Of a stretch of DNA of 64,000 nt, positions 12,433 through 25,513 are shown piece after piece. Within the stretch, counting starts at the first letter, position 1. Every line of letters starts with the position of its first letter. The DNA is taken from positions 25,544,001 through 25,608,000 of the forward strand of contig NC_135242.1 of the NCBI RefSeq assembly GCF_947623445.1. Direction: 5' to 3'. The translations under genes and the position numbers were made by a program. The notes beneath the pieces are model-generated. The model worked only from the letters and a program-made list of their open reading frames with translations. It was not told the DNA's origin and did not search any database. This stretch comes from Clavelina lepadiformis. Lineage: Eukaryota > Chordata > Ascidiacea > Aplousobranchia > Clavelinidae.

Positions 12433-13898
12433 ACTTAAGGAAACTAGCCTACGGTCTGAATGTACTAATAAATTAAATCAAATCAGAAAATAACGGAAAA
12501 CATTACAACAATTTGCAGTCTGATTACGGCATATTCCCGTTTCTTGCACAATTCTAGCAGCTTTAGAGAAAGGATGATAATTCAAGCCAAACCCATCGCT
12601 TTGTCTCCGCAACTATTGTGTGACGTCAGTGGTCACGGGACCTTGTCATTCTTTATGGTTGCAGGAAAAGCTTGAATTTTGTTATTCCAAAAACTCTGCC
12701 AAAAAGACGAAATTTGGAAGACAGGGTTAGATGTGATAGTGATGATTTCTATTTAACTTAGCTAAGTTATGTCAGACCAACCGCTTGATCGAAAGAGCTA
12801 TTTGAGAAAGTTGTACGAATTACTGCAGCACCTCTTTAAAACATTAAGAAAATTTTTCATTTGTAAATATTTATGTGCGAATTTTTTTATTATTATTCTG
12901 TTTTTGTTAAGATTCGTTTTTTAAATATTTTTATTGTGTTTTCTATTCGAGAAACTAATCTTTTACTTCATAATATTTGTTAATACAGGGCTGTTTTCTT
13001 TTACCTTTACGGTTTTTTCTTCTCTGATTCTGGGTCGACAAGAGAGTTAGGGCCAGAGTAGCAGCACAAGCTTTGCGTCTGTTGGAGTTGGGTTGTTCAG
13101 CTAGCTCAGTTGTGTTGCGTCAACTGGAGTAGACCCATCGTAAGGTACTTGATAAAGACAATCAAGATTATTATTTGTGTCAACTTCGCTTCACTATAAA
13201 CGGGATGCTTAGATTGGGAACGCGGGTTATTAATGTAAGTATAAACTTTTTGCTTATTGTACCGGTATTGTTTGCTTTTGGTTATCGTCTGTGACCTGTC
13301 CCAAGTGGAAAATATATGGAGTGTAAATGTAAGCTTTTTGTGCACCGGACTGCGTAATTTTCAAAGATTGGCGTGCACCAGTAGGCAACACAAAGTGGGC
13401 ACCAGATGTTGCTGTTGGGAATATGCTTGCAATTATGTTTGTACCAAAGTAGCTTTTTGGACCCAGTTTTTGCACCAGGTAGCTACGTTGTGCACAACGC
13501 TTTCTTTCCATATGCGGTGGCACCTGCACGCACGAGATTCAATAACATGCACGTCGATCTATTTTATCTTCACACCGTTTTATACTAAATAAACCAAGAA
13601 AAGCTGGTTGTTTGAGCGCCCTTTTATAATAAATAATTGTAATCAAAATAATATCAGTTCCTAAAATGAGAACCAAATAGTTTGGGATCCTGTTCTCGAA
13701 GATTCGATATAGTAAAATGCACATCCCTATAACTTAATCGAAATTCTTAGTTTCGGTTGCTCAATATTGGATGCTGACTTTTGCCAATTGTAAATAACAG
13801 ATTTGAAATAACAAAATCTTTCTGTTCCCAAGATGAGTGGCTTACTTCAACGGGAAGGTTTACTTTGTCTATTTGGGGAATTAAAGTTGCCTTTAGGT

Positions 13899-14240
13899 CA
13901 GGGGTTTCCAACCGGTGGTACGCGTACCACTAGTGGTACGCGGGAGCTTTTCAGGTGGTACGCGAGCAGCTCTCCGTTGCATGCGATATACAGTATAGTA
14001 GTATAACAATTTAATTTTGAGTTGCTAAAATATGCGAACAACACTTTTATTTCTTTCCGTACTAAATTCTCTGCACTCAGTAAGCTACTTTTGTCGATCT
14101 TGCTCCCTGCTGTCATTGTTATTAATACAATGCTGCTGTGCGAATATTGGATCAAATTAGTTGTTTTGAAAATAGTGGTACGTGTTGACAATCCGTGGTG
14201 GCTAAGTGGTACGAGAACATAAAAAGGTTGGGAACCCCTG
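13899..14240. mobile_element. hAT-type MITE, 342 bp
   Basis: The terminal inverted repeats are CAGGGGTTTCCAACC and GGTTGGGAACCCCTG. The flanking 8-bp direct repeats are CTTTAGGT (13891-13898) and CTTTGGGT (14241-14248), matching at 7 of 8 positions. An 8-bp target duplication with CAGGG ends is the signature of the hAT superfamily. Inner palindromes include ACCACTAGTGGT. A second copy in the opposite orientation lies at 25366-26197, interrupted by another insertion. The 60-150 residue open frames across it are by-products of the repeat. Confidence 0.85.
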
Positions 14241-14248
14241 CTTTGGGT

Positions 14249-14702
14249 GCTATTTAATATTTGACTTTCAAACAAGTCCATTAAACTAAATTTTTTAAAT
14301 GTGAAATGAAATATCTTATTAAAGTCATCTATGCTGGAATGCGTGCATCCTATCAACGAATAGCACACTGAGCGTGTTGCTTAAAATAAGCCGTTTTCTT
14401 TAGGCGTGTACACCCGCATAAAGTCGGAACGGATTGTTTGAAGTGTTGTGATCTAGCATAATTTGTGTTGGCTGGTGGGAGTTTCAGGTTATTGAGCTTT
14501 GGAAAACAAGATAAAAATGTGTTTAAATGATAGCTCAGTCAGCTTTGTGTTTATTGACGTTTTTTACTGTATTGAGCATTTATCCAGTCTTCATTAAGCG
14601 CCAATTGCTCATCCTGCTGCCTTGTGGATTGCATCAGTCAGGAAGGCAATGAGTTTTGTTCTGGCAACTCATCTAATATTCTGCCAATTTATTGGTTTAT
14701 AG
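14249..14702. other. Region upstream of the recognised DLD exons; first exon unresolved
   Basis: The first recognised DLD exon is preceded in frame by the TAG of its own splice acceptor, so the start codon must lie in an upstream exon. An ATG near 14518 followed by a GTCAGC donor would join in frame and give a short basic leader. The ATG at 14649 cannot be used without an intron, because its frame hits a stop. I could not decide between these and an exon farther upstream. Confidence 0.4.
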
Positions 14703-16867
<2,165 letters not shown>

Positions 16868-16993
16868 CTTGATCTGCGTGCAATAGCAGCTCTCCTTACT
16901 TTGTTCCTCCAATACAGTCGTTATTTATTATGTTCACGCATCCTTGTGTAGAGTTCTACGTTGGAAATACACAAAACTTAAATTTCTTGGTAC

Positions 16994-17006
16994 AATAAAA
17001 TTTATT
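16994..17006. terminator. Back-to-back poly(A) signals shared by DLD and IRAK
   Basis: The 13 bases AATAAAATTTATT hold AATAAA on the plus strand (16994-16999, 127 bp after the DLD stop) and AATAAA on the minus strand (17001-17006, about 155 bp after the IRAK stop). The two genes converge here. A second minus-strand AATAAA at 17145-17150 lies about 12 bp after the IRAK stop and may be the one used. Confidence 0.65.
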
Positions 17007-17161
17007 GCCGTTGCCAAAATACTGCATCACACTTTTAAGCAAATACTGCAACAAAAACAGGAGGAAAATGCAAAGCTTGTACAAAATGAGTGTCTGAAAT
17101 ACAAATGACAAAGATATGATTTAACGGAAGCAATTTTTAAAATCTTTATTTCAATTGTAAC

Positions 17162-20100
17162 TCATGGCTCTGCATTGTCATAAACGCCCTCTGTGGGTTG
17201 TCTCTGGCTCCTGCCGAATATCTGAGTGTAACTCGAGTTCTCTTTCAACTTCTCTATCAGGGACTCCTTTGCTGGGGTGATGCTTAACGGAGGGTTGCTA
17301 TTCTGAAAGTGGAACGACCCAGCTTGGGGCACCATGGGTCTACTGTCAATGGGGTCGTGACCTCTCTCACTGGAAGGTCCGGCCATATCTGCCGCTATGG
17401 AAAGGTCACGACCTCTCACACTTTGACCCTCGCCCAGCTGACCAGGTTTCTGCTTTCCATCCAGGTCTATGCTGGTGAAGGTGTCCGGGACACATTCGAT
17501 CTGTCCCACCCACGGAGAAGTCTGCAGCGGAGACGGCAGGGCGGGTAGTTGGGTGGCGTTGCATGTGCAGGACGGCTTCTGGGTTCGACTCAGGTCCAAG
17601 TTGTACGGGTTTTCGACGTTGGTGCGCTTGCTGTGCTGCGCAGGGCAACTGTAGGGACCAGCACCGTACAAATCATTGTCTTCGTTGGGTGGGACTGAAT
17701 TCCTATCACCATGTGGGTTATACGGGGCTCTCACATTGGCGGGGGTTTGATACTGGGACGGGTGGTGAACTACAGCTCCGCCACTAATAAAAGGAGAAGG
17801 GTAATACCCATACTGGGGTAGCTGGAACCCCATGTCACACGTGGCACCTCCCTGCATGCCAGTTACATAAAAGCCACTGTATGTGGTCTCTGTTGAGGAA
17901 CGACCCTGGCTGTCTGACTCGTCACTGGAAGAAGGCCGGTTCAGACGTATCTGCTCAAACTGGCGCTCTAGCGACACTGTTGACGACTTCCTTGACTTGC
18001 CAGAGGTTTGACTTGGAATCTGGACATAAACATCACATTTAAATCAGCTTGCTACGATTTTATGAGCCGAAAAAGTGAGTTACTCACACTTCCAGCCAAC
18101 AAGGAATGATCAACCGACTCCACTGGGCCCCGTCTGAGACTGCGCAGGTCCGACAAAGAGGGGTCGTTGTAATTGGGGTAGCCGGACTCCAATGAACGAA
18201 GGGGAATTCCCATACTTTGAGTACTTCCGCCATCTGAGCATATTACATGCTGAGTTAACAATGCTGTGTTATGACATCATCACAGATTATCACATCACAG
18301 TGCACCTGTCAGCAGTGGAAGGAAGTCATCCAGCTCCTTCCCACAAGAGGTTGACAAAGATCTGTTGATCTGCTCCAGGATGGAGAGCGTGTCCGCCATC
18401 TTTGGTCGTTCTTTCCTCTTCTCGTGACAACAGGAGAGTGAAAGCTTTACAAACCTCAGAGCAATCTCCGGAGGAAGTTTCGCGATCTGAGAAACCAAGT
18501 TGCGGTGAGATAAGTGTGAAGACCAGTGCGTGCTCACTCGTTACCTGGGGGTCAATGAGCTCCATCAACATCTCATTGCTTCGCTCCTCACCGATATCTT
18601 CTGCTTCATCGGCGATGTTGTGGAGGTAATCCCGCTGTAAAATTACAAATTCTTTCTCATCAGGATATTTTCTCTACTTATGACGTCATAAACTGGGGCT
18701 TACCAATAATGGCGTGTCCTTGTTCCTGTCGTACGCTCTGCGCCCAGTGTGTAGCTCGAGTAAGACCACTCCAAACGCGTACGTGTCAACCTGCGTTGAA
18801 AGCGCTCGTTGAATAAAACCACAAAAATGGTTGGATATCAGATACATTGAAATGTATTTACAACAAAAACATCATGTAACACGTCAGCAATTATATCACA
18901 AAATGGACCTGCACAGAAAGCTTCTTGGTGGTGATGTATTCATTGGCGAGGTAGCCAAGTGTGCCGGGGGTGTGCTCGTTGCCGAGCCGTATGTAACTGC
19001 CAGTTGTCGCGTTGCGTGGCATCTCCCGTGCTAGTCCAAAGTCACCGAGCTTGGCAGTGTAGCTATGATCAAGTAGAATGTTTGCCCTGCAAGGATGTAT
19101 CGCATGATTATCAACCGCCACGCAAGGATGCAACGCATGATTATCAACCGCCACGCAAGGATGCAACGCATGTTTATCAACCGCCACGCAAGGATGCAAC
19201 ACAAGATTATCAACCACCACGCAAGGATGCATTACATGATTATCAACCGCCACGCAAGGATGCATTACATGATTATCAACCGCCACGCAAAGATGCAACA
19301 CATGATTATCAACTGCCACGCAAGGATGCAACGCATGATTATCAACTGCCACGCAAGGATGCAACACATGATTATCAACCGCTACGCAAGGATGCAAAGC
19401 ATGATTATCAACCGCCACGCAAGGATGCAACACATGATTATCAACCGCCACGCAAGGATGCATCGCATGATTATCAACCGCCACGCAAGGATGCAACGCA
19501 TGATTATCAACCGCCACGCAAGGATGCAACGCATGTTTATCAACCGCCACGCAAGGATGCAACACAAGATTATCAACCACCACGCAAGGATGCATTACAT
19601 GATTATCAACCACCACGCAAGGATGCATTACATGATTATCAACCGCCACGCAAAGATGCAACACATGATTATCAACTGCCACGCAAGGATGCAACGCATG
19701 ATTATCAACTGCCACGCAAGGATGCAACACATGATTATCAACCGCTACGCAAGGATGCAAAGCATGATTATCAACCGCCACGCAAGGATGCAACACATGA
19801 TTATCAACCGCCACGCAAGGATACAACGCATGATTATCAACCGCCACGCAAGGATGCATCGCATGATTATCAACCGCCACGCAAGGATGCATTGCATGAT
19901 TATCAACCGCCACGCAAGGATGCAAAGCATGATTGACCTGTAAGCACCAAGACACCATTGAAAACCAGCGCATAGTAGCACAGGAAGTGACAAATCTTAT
20001 AAATCAACAATTGGTCTAACGTTTTGATGTCTCCGTGGATTAGCGGTTTTGACTTCATTGTGTGGAGGAATTGCAAACCTCTTGCAGCACCGCACGACAC

Positions 20101-23100
20101 TTTCATGCGGATATCCCACTGCATTGGCTTCGAACCATTCTGTTATCATGCAACTTTCATTAAAAAAATTTCAAAATGTCCACGCTACAACAGAGAAGTC
20201 ATCACTCAATGAAATTAAAGCGATCTAACGAACAAACCAAGCACTGCAGTCGGTCCTGTAGGGATCCATTCTTCATGTAATCATAGATAAGACAGGGGTC
20301 TGGTCCATCCAGGGACCAGCCATAAAGGGCGATAACATTCGGGTGTCGGTACTCTGCCAGATAATTCAATTCGTTTCGGAGGTCGTCGTGCTGCCGATGG
20401 GTCTCAATGATCGAGGTTGTCAGAGGGTTCTCGTTATCCTAAGCATGAACATCTTTGATCAGGACAAGTGCATCAAGCAGCATTAAAAGAAAAAAAATTG
20501 CAAACAAATAGAAATATTTTCATACAATTTTCAAAACTTTGCAAGCAAAGAGAGTGTTGTTTAGAACAACTTTGTAAACTTTCCCAAATGCTCCAGCCCC
20601 GAGTTCCACGTTTGAGCTAAAATTGTTGGTTCCCTTTTTAATCTCTTCAAAAGAAAAGTGATAGGTGTCTATGGCCATCCACGACACACCTAAATAATAC
20701 CAGGTTTCACCTCGTATCTTTCCGCCAGTATTCAGTAATTACAACAACGCAGTCTCTAATTATCTCAAAACGTCACTCCTTGACAAACACGTGTTAATTA
20801 ACAGTTCAAACAAACCAGCAACCTTTATATTGCATGAAAGGTGAAACTTAATATTTCATTTATTAAATTGCCCACTTAACTTTTATAAAATCAAAACTTT
20901 CTTAAAATGTAAAGCAATAAACAAATAAAGCTGAATGATACAACCACCTTTCTTTTGAATGTCTTTGTTCAAACCCTGTCCAAATGGAGCAGTGCTGTTG
21001 GCCCTGAATTATCAAAAACACAAGTTATGTCCATAACTTATGCAGTGAAGAAAATTGCTTGGCATTTATGAAGCAAAGTAACCTTTGTTGAGGTCCAAAA
21101 TTACTGCTTGGACTTGTGTGGGAGGGTACAGGGCAAGGTGGAAGAGTCTCTTCAGTATCTGTAAAGTCAAATAAATGTAAGAGCTGCTGACATAAGCTTT
21201 CATCTCACACATTCCACAGAGTTTAAAAACATTTTCTTGTCAGGCATTTTATCTGTATTGAAGCCAACAAACAGAAAAAATATCACTGAAAATCAATTCC
21301 GAGACCAGGTTGAAAGTGAAAGTTGAGCACTTCAAGCACTGACCATATTCACTGAGATACTCCTCTGCTACATGGACCAGACCAATCTCCATGAGAATCT
21401 TATAAAGATGCCGGATCCTGAGCATTCTGTACGAGCAATCTCGGAGCAGGTTGTCGGTGGGGCTTCCGTGCATCTCAAATGAAAGACGAAATTTTTTGCT
21501 GCGAGTTTCATCAAATCCGAGACGACCAACTGAAAAAAACAAACATTGATGATTTATAAAATTGGTGCAGCAAATATTTTAAATTCTTGTCCTTCGGTAA
21601 AAAATAAATGATGTTTATGGAAAACTGGAACACATTTTCACCGCTATGTCCTTGACGCCTACTAACTGACAAAATGGGCCATTTTGAAATAGGTTCACAT
21701 GCAGTCAACCTAAATCATGGTGTTTTGACAGTGCAGAGACAATGCACTGGACAGCTTGACCACAAGAGATATATCAACACTATTGCTTGAATATTGATAA
21801 AATATTACAAATAAAAATAACAATACACAGCACATATGATGTTTATTAGCTGAAGGGGTCTATTGATTACTTAGAATCAGCCAAACTTGACTAAATTGGC
21901 AGAAGAAATTCTTGAAAGCGAAGCACGGCACTGCACATGCCAACTTCATGAAATACCAAATTCACTCCCAAACTTTCTTACATTCAGAAAGGGATCACTG
22001 TGGACACTTTGTTGCAACATAATGAGTGATTTTTGATAAAGGTTGACCCTAATAAGTAGGGCCATTTTTATTTTGACCTAAAAAAAAATTTTTTTGACTT
22101 TATTTTTATCAAATTTTGACTTTATTTTGACCTAACGAAATTGCTTATTTGTAGAGGCCACAGTTCTTCCTCCAGTTACCCAAACGTAATATTTTGTCGA
22201 AAAGTCAAGGTGTTTTATCGATTATAAAAAGTGCGTCGTGTTTTTTGGCGATAGATTTAGGTAGCTTGTGTTATTTTGTCCTTGTGAAAAGGGCACTTTG
22301 CCTCGATTTTCTCCGCATGGCAAATTCTAATAAATAGCAAATTAAACAGGGAATGCTTGTTGTTGCTCCAATCCAGCTTGATGGCGTTTACTTTTCCTGT
22401 GGCTTTCAACAAAATACTTTTTATCGCACTTCACTATAACCTCGCAAAAATTGCACCTTAAATCACCCCCGGGAGTTGCATTAAATTCATCAGAAAAATC
22501 TCGACAAATCTGTCTAACTTTTGCTGAAGACGATTTAGCTTGCTTAGGCATTTTTGTATTAAAGAATGTCAGTAGGATATTCCTAAAATCCAAACTGTTG
22601 ATCTTCGAAAATACCACGTGTATGAAGAGGAAGTGTTTTATAAGAATTATTTAAATACGTAACAATGAATAAACAATGGACATTTTGCGATAAAAGTTAC
22701 TGCTGATCCAAGTGGGCATTGTGACTTATTTCCTGCTTTTATGTGTTAATATGGTTTAATTGTGTCGCAGTTCCTGATTTACAATGCTTCCACGAGGATT
22801 TTTACAAGAATTACTCTCAAGAAACACAAAAACTTTGTAAAAAGCCATATTTTGACAAATTTTGACTTTATTGAAAATTTTGACTTTATTGTAAATTTTG
22901 ACTTTATTTTGACCTATAAACTTCTTAGAAACAATCCCCTAGGTGCTGAAAACAACTTTATTCTTTGATTCGTGGTCAGACGAGGTCCTTAAAAATTTTT
23001 GACTTTATTGACTTTTGCGGGCCCTACTAATAAGTGTTGTTCATACCCTTAGGCCAACATAAGCACTTTAACTCAGCTAGGTTTTGAGTTTCAAGTTATT

Positions 23101-23463
23101 GCAGGTCATTTACAAGTAGTTTAATAAAAAATTTAAATTTGAAACTAGTTGTGTTACTTTGAGTTATCTGAAAATCTAAGTGAAATTGAGTTAACAACCT
23201 TCCACCACGCATAAGGCCATACTACAAATGGCGAATATAATCAAGTTAGTTTTGTGAACTACTTCGCACAATGTTTCAGAGAAATCATATATAACATGAC
23301 ACTGACTCAGTTTCTGCCAATATCCTTCATTCTTGTGGATCGTGTAGTCAATCTCAGTGCACAGATTTGCCCTTTGGTCCGGAGGAATCTCATCGATGTA
23401 TTTTCTCGATGAGCACGGAAACATTCCCCAAGTACTTTCGGAACTTGTCCTAGCGCTCGCCAT
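17162..23463 (-). CDS. IRAK1: IRAK1-like death-domain serine/threonine kinase
   Basis: IRAK kinases act with MyD88 downstream of Toll and IL-1 receptors and recruit TRAF6. Thirteen exons are recognised: 23301-23463, 21344-21529, 21083-21158, 20948-21003, 20526-20689, 20238-20438, 20021-20139, 18909-19086, 18704-18790, 18545-18634, 18306-18486, 18088-18233 and 17162-18019, giving 834 residues. An N-terminal death-domain-like region (about 15-115) precedes a Pro/Ser linker. The kinase has the glycine loop GAGAFGKV (near 186), ACKVLK, HGDIK (317-321), LGDFGLAR (335-342) and GTLGYLANEY. HGDIK and the activation segment look more like IRAK1 than IRAK4 (HRDIK). The 330-residue tail holds two P-x-E-x-x-[acidic/aromatic] motifs, PNEDND (near 660) and PTEGVY (near 824), consistent with TRAF6 binding. 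All phases join correctly. Exon 4 is only 56 bp. Confidence 0.9.
19088..19935. repeat. 33-bp minisatellite in the IRAK catalytic-loop intron
   Basis: About 25.7 head-to-tail copies of a 33-bp unit (plus strand: CATGATTATCAACCGCCACG and CAAGGATGCAACG) fill nearly all of the intron between exons 7 and 8 (19087-20020). Variants show a higher-order period: the block starting with the rare TGTTTATCAA variant at 19171 is repeated at 19534, exactly 363 bp (11 units) later. Because 33 is divisible by three and the unit lacks stops in several frames, it produces long spurious open frames on both strands (up to 360 codons). Adjacent units touch without spacers, so this is not CRISPR-like. Confidence 0.95.
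22057..23026 (-). mobile_element. hAT-type element carrying a CGGBP1-like zinc-finger ORF
   Basis: The element starts TAGGGCC and ends GGGCCCTA and is flanked by perfect 8-bp repeats CTAATAAG (22049-22056 and 23027-23034). Long subterminal arrays of TTTTGACTTTATT occur at both ends in inverted orientation. It sits in IRAK intron 1 and holds an ORF on the same strand (22342-22617). The target duplication length fits hAT. No full transposase is present. Confidence 0.85.
22342..22617 (-). CDS. CGGBP1-like BED-type zinc-finger ORF inside a hAT element
   Basis: The 91-codon frame includes an internal methionine (MPKQAKSSS) that is a likelier start than the first one. It contains a C-x2-C-x14-H-x5-H zinc-finger pattern followed by a basic stretch, as in CGGBP1 and the DNA-binding ends of related hAT transposases. 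The rest of a transposase is missing and the frame ends just after a glutamine run, so this is either the DNA-binding exon of a degraded transposase or a short domesticated-type protein. It lies in IRAK intron 1 in the same orientation as IRAK, so splicing into IRAK transcripts is possible but not shown. Confidence 0.55.
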   Translation of the reverse strand: MVFSKINSLDFRNILLTFFNTKMPKQAKSSSAKVRQICRDFSDEFNATPGGDLRCNFCEVIVKCDKKYFVESHRKSKRHQAGLEQQQAFPV

Positions 23464-23603
23464 AGCAACAAGCCACAGACTTTGAGCTGATTTTAAACCT
23501 TATCGTCCTCTGCAACTACTCATTTCAAAAAGTATTAAGAACTAATATAAACTAAAAATAATCATAAAAACTATCGCTAGTAACAATGAAAGTGAGGGAA
23601 TAG

Positions 23604-23700
23604 GTGCGTTATTGTATTTTTCGCTGTTAACTGTGAGGAGCGAAAGTTACGATGCTGACCGTTGTAGTTATAGCACGATAAAACACATGTTCACAAGCAA
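23604..23700. repeat. Upstream segment of IRAK with an inverted copy at 29260-29372
   Basis: Read on the minus strand, this stretch (GCATCGTAACTTTCGCTCC and flanking bases) matches 29260-29372 on the plus strand over roughly 100 bp with scattered changes. It lies about 140-240 bp upstream of the IRAK start codon and is interrupted by the hAT insertion at 23701. It may be part of the IRAK promoter or simply an older repeat. Confidence 0.6.
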
Positions 23701-24145
23701 CAGAGGTGGGCAGTCAATACTTTGAAAGCACCGCTGGTACTGGTGCTTGGAAAAGAATGTAACGACGGTTTCAGTGTTGTTTCAAACACGTATTTTGATA
23801 CTTTGCCGGTACCAATACTTTTTGTACAATGGATTCTGTTGCAAGTGCAATTTTTGCCGCTATTAAAGGTTAATTTAGCTCAAAAAATATGTGAACTCAC
23901 TCTTTGCAACTTTATTATAGATTCGCAGATTACAAAAACTGGCACTAAGGTTTAATTAAAATGAAGTATTAATTAAATCACTCCAAGAGTACTGAGTACA
24001 AGGCTTGCCTTATACTTCCTGAAAAAAATAATATTTGGTGCAAGAATTTGATACTTTTTTCTAAAAGTGCCATCGGTATCGGTACTGAAAAAGTAGCGCA
24101 GTGCAGTAATTTGGTGCTATAGTACCATGGTGCTGCCCACAACTG
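23701..24145. mobile_element. hAT-type MITE, 445 bp, upstream of IRAK
   Basis: The ends are CAGAGGTGGGCAG and CTGCCCACAACTG, an imperfect inverted pair. The flanking 8-mers are ACAAGCAA (23693-23700) and ACGAGCAA (24146-24153), 7 of 8 identical. The interior contains paired GGTACC/GGTACT words in both orientations and no coding frame of note. It sits about 240 bp upstream of the IRAK ATG. Confidence 0.8.
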
Positions 24146-24153
24146 ACGAGCAA

Positions 24154-25365
24154 TTGACAATCACCCAGCATGGCTGAGCCAAGCTCTTGTACCATTGCAG
24201 GGGTAAGTGAGAAAGTGTCGTGAGTTTAAAATGTGCAGGAAACTTTTTCAATGACGGCGCTGTAGAGGCGGTTGGTTAGAACAACCAATAAGCTATCGCC
24301 ATAGGTATCGCCATAGGTAGGCTATCGCCGCACAAACAACGTTACCAACGTAACAGATAATGACCGTTTGTGGAAGAGATGACGATCTAGAGTGCTGTTA
24401 TAGACGAACAAAATAGGTCTGGGGGAAATAAAATAGTGCCATTATGGTGAATTGACCTTACAGGCAAACTTTGATAAATGGAAAAGGTAGATATTCTGTT
24501 GGGACGAGCTGAATAGACATTATTAACGAAACCATTATAGACAAATTGGGTCTAGTGCAGAATTCTACAACCAGATGACGTCACAATTTAAGTAGCTGGG
24601 GTCTAATATGCATAAGCATCCTATGGTTGTGCACTTCTGAACTAGACAAATACTGAATCTGAACAAATACTACTGCACCAATAAATGTAAGATTACGAAT
24701 ATGATCCTGGTCTGCTGGAACCAGTGTAACGTTTCACAAAAATGCCTTAACTTTTTCAACTCTCCGCATTGGTGAAGGTAAGCAAGATCCAGACTGGCCT
24801 ATGTTCTAGATTGAGGAGTCTATTATTAATTAGAACAAAAGATTTGTTTATATTTCGTGCTAATTGCCGGTTTTTTTCACAGATTGTATTTTTTGTTTCA
24901 GAGCCGGAGCTAAAATAGCCTGGGCCTACTTGCTGGGTTATTACAATATTATTGCAACGCTAATTAAGTTCTATTCGCTCTTAAACTGTTGAACTTCAGT
25001 CTGATACTGTTCACGTTGGTTTCAATAATCTTGGGCGATTTCTCGGTGATAGCCTCAAACTTTCGCAAATTCTCTGAGATAAATGCAGGGCAAACTTTCC
25101 AGTCCAGACTATTCCTGTCTTTCTACTTGGCAGTACTTCCACCTTAAAGACAAAATGTAAAATCCACGTTTTGACCATGCATTAATTTGAGGCCACCACA
25201 TTCCATGTTCGGGTGTGGAGAAAGTTTGGTTTGAAGCGGTAGTCAGATGTAGCTCCATTTTCGGTTCAGCCTATATGAGAATTCTACCATAGATTACTAC
25301 AAAATAGGCTGAACAGTTGTCACGTGATCGAAACGATTAAATGCAAATAAAACTTAGCCTTAAAC
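24154..25365. other. Intergenic, no gene seen
   Basis: No coding region is supported. A short local duplication of TATCGCCATAGG is visible near 24294-24325. A member of the dispersed repeat family lies at about 24560-24670. Confidence 0.5.
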
Positions 25366-25513
25366 CAGGGGTTCCCAACCTTTTTACGTTCTCGTACCAC
25401 TTAGCCACCACGGATTGTCAACACGTACCACTATTTGCAAAAATGTAATATATATATATAATATACAAAAATGTAATGCTGTTCAGGATTCAGCCACTAC
25501 ACGTCGGGTAGGG

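Larger units (their letters stand above)
8638..13898. other. Intergenic region with transposon relics, no gene seen
   Basis: No protein-coding gene is supported. The open frames (for example 9120-9335, 9553-9780, 10849-11106 and 13257-13592) match nothing I recognise and lack coding character. The region has repeated AGTACTT/AAGTACT words at about 10050-10310, an AT microsatellite near 10591-10605, a possible hAT-type relic at 11613-12432 and a dispersed repeat copy at about 13500-13615. The upstream control region of Rab7 copy B lies at its left end. Confidence 0.5.

Noticed and set aside
13898..14368. 156-codon minus-strand ORF as a gene, with a similar frame at 25914-26342
   Set aside because: Both frames run through the two copies of the same MITE, including its terminal repeats. 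The shared protein sequence reflects the repeat and not a conserved gene.
19088..19935. CRISPR array
   Set aside because: The 33-bp units are directly adjacent with no unique spacers, and the host is a eukaryote with introns on both sides.
18959..19943. Long plus-strand open frames (325 and 282 codons) and a 360-codon minus-strand frame as genes
   Set aside because: They are produced by the 33-bp tandem repeat, which is open in several frames on both strands. Their sequence is pure repeat with no domain, and the minus-strand splice sites place the array in an intron.
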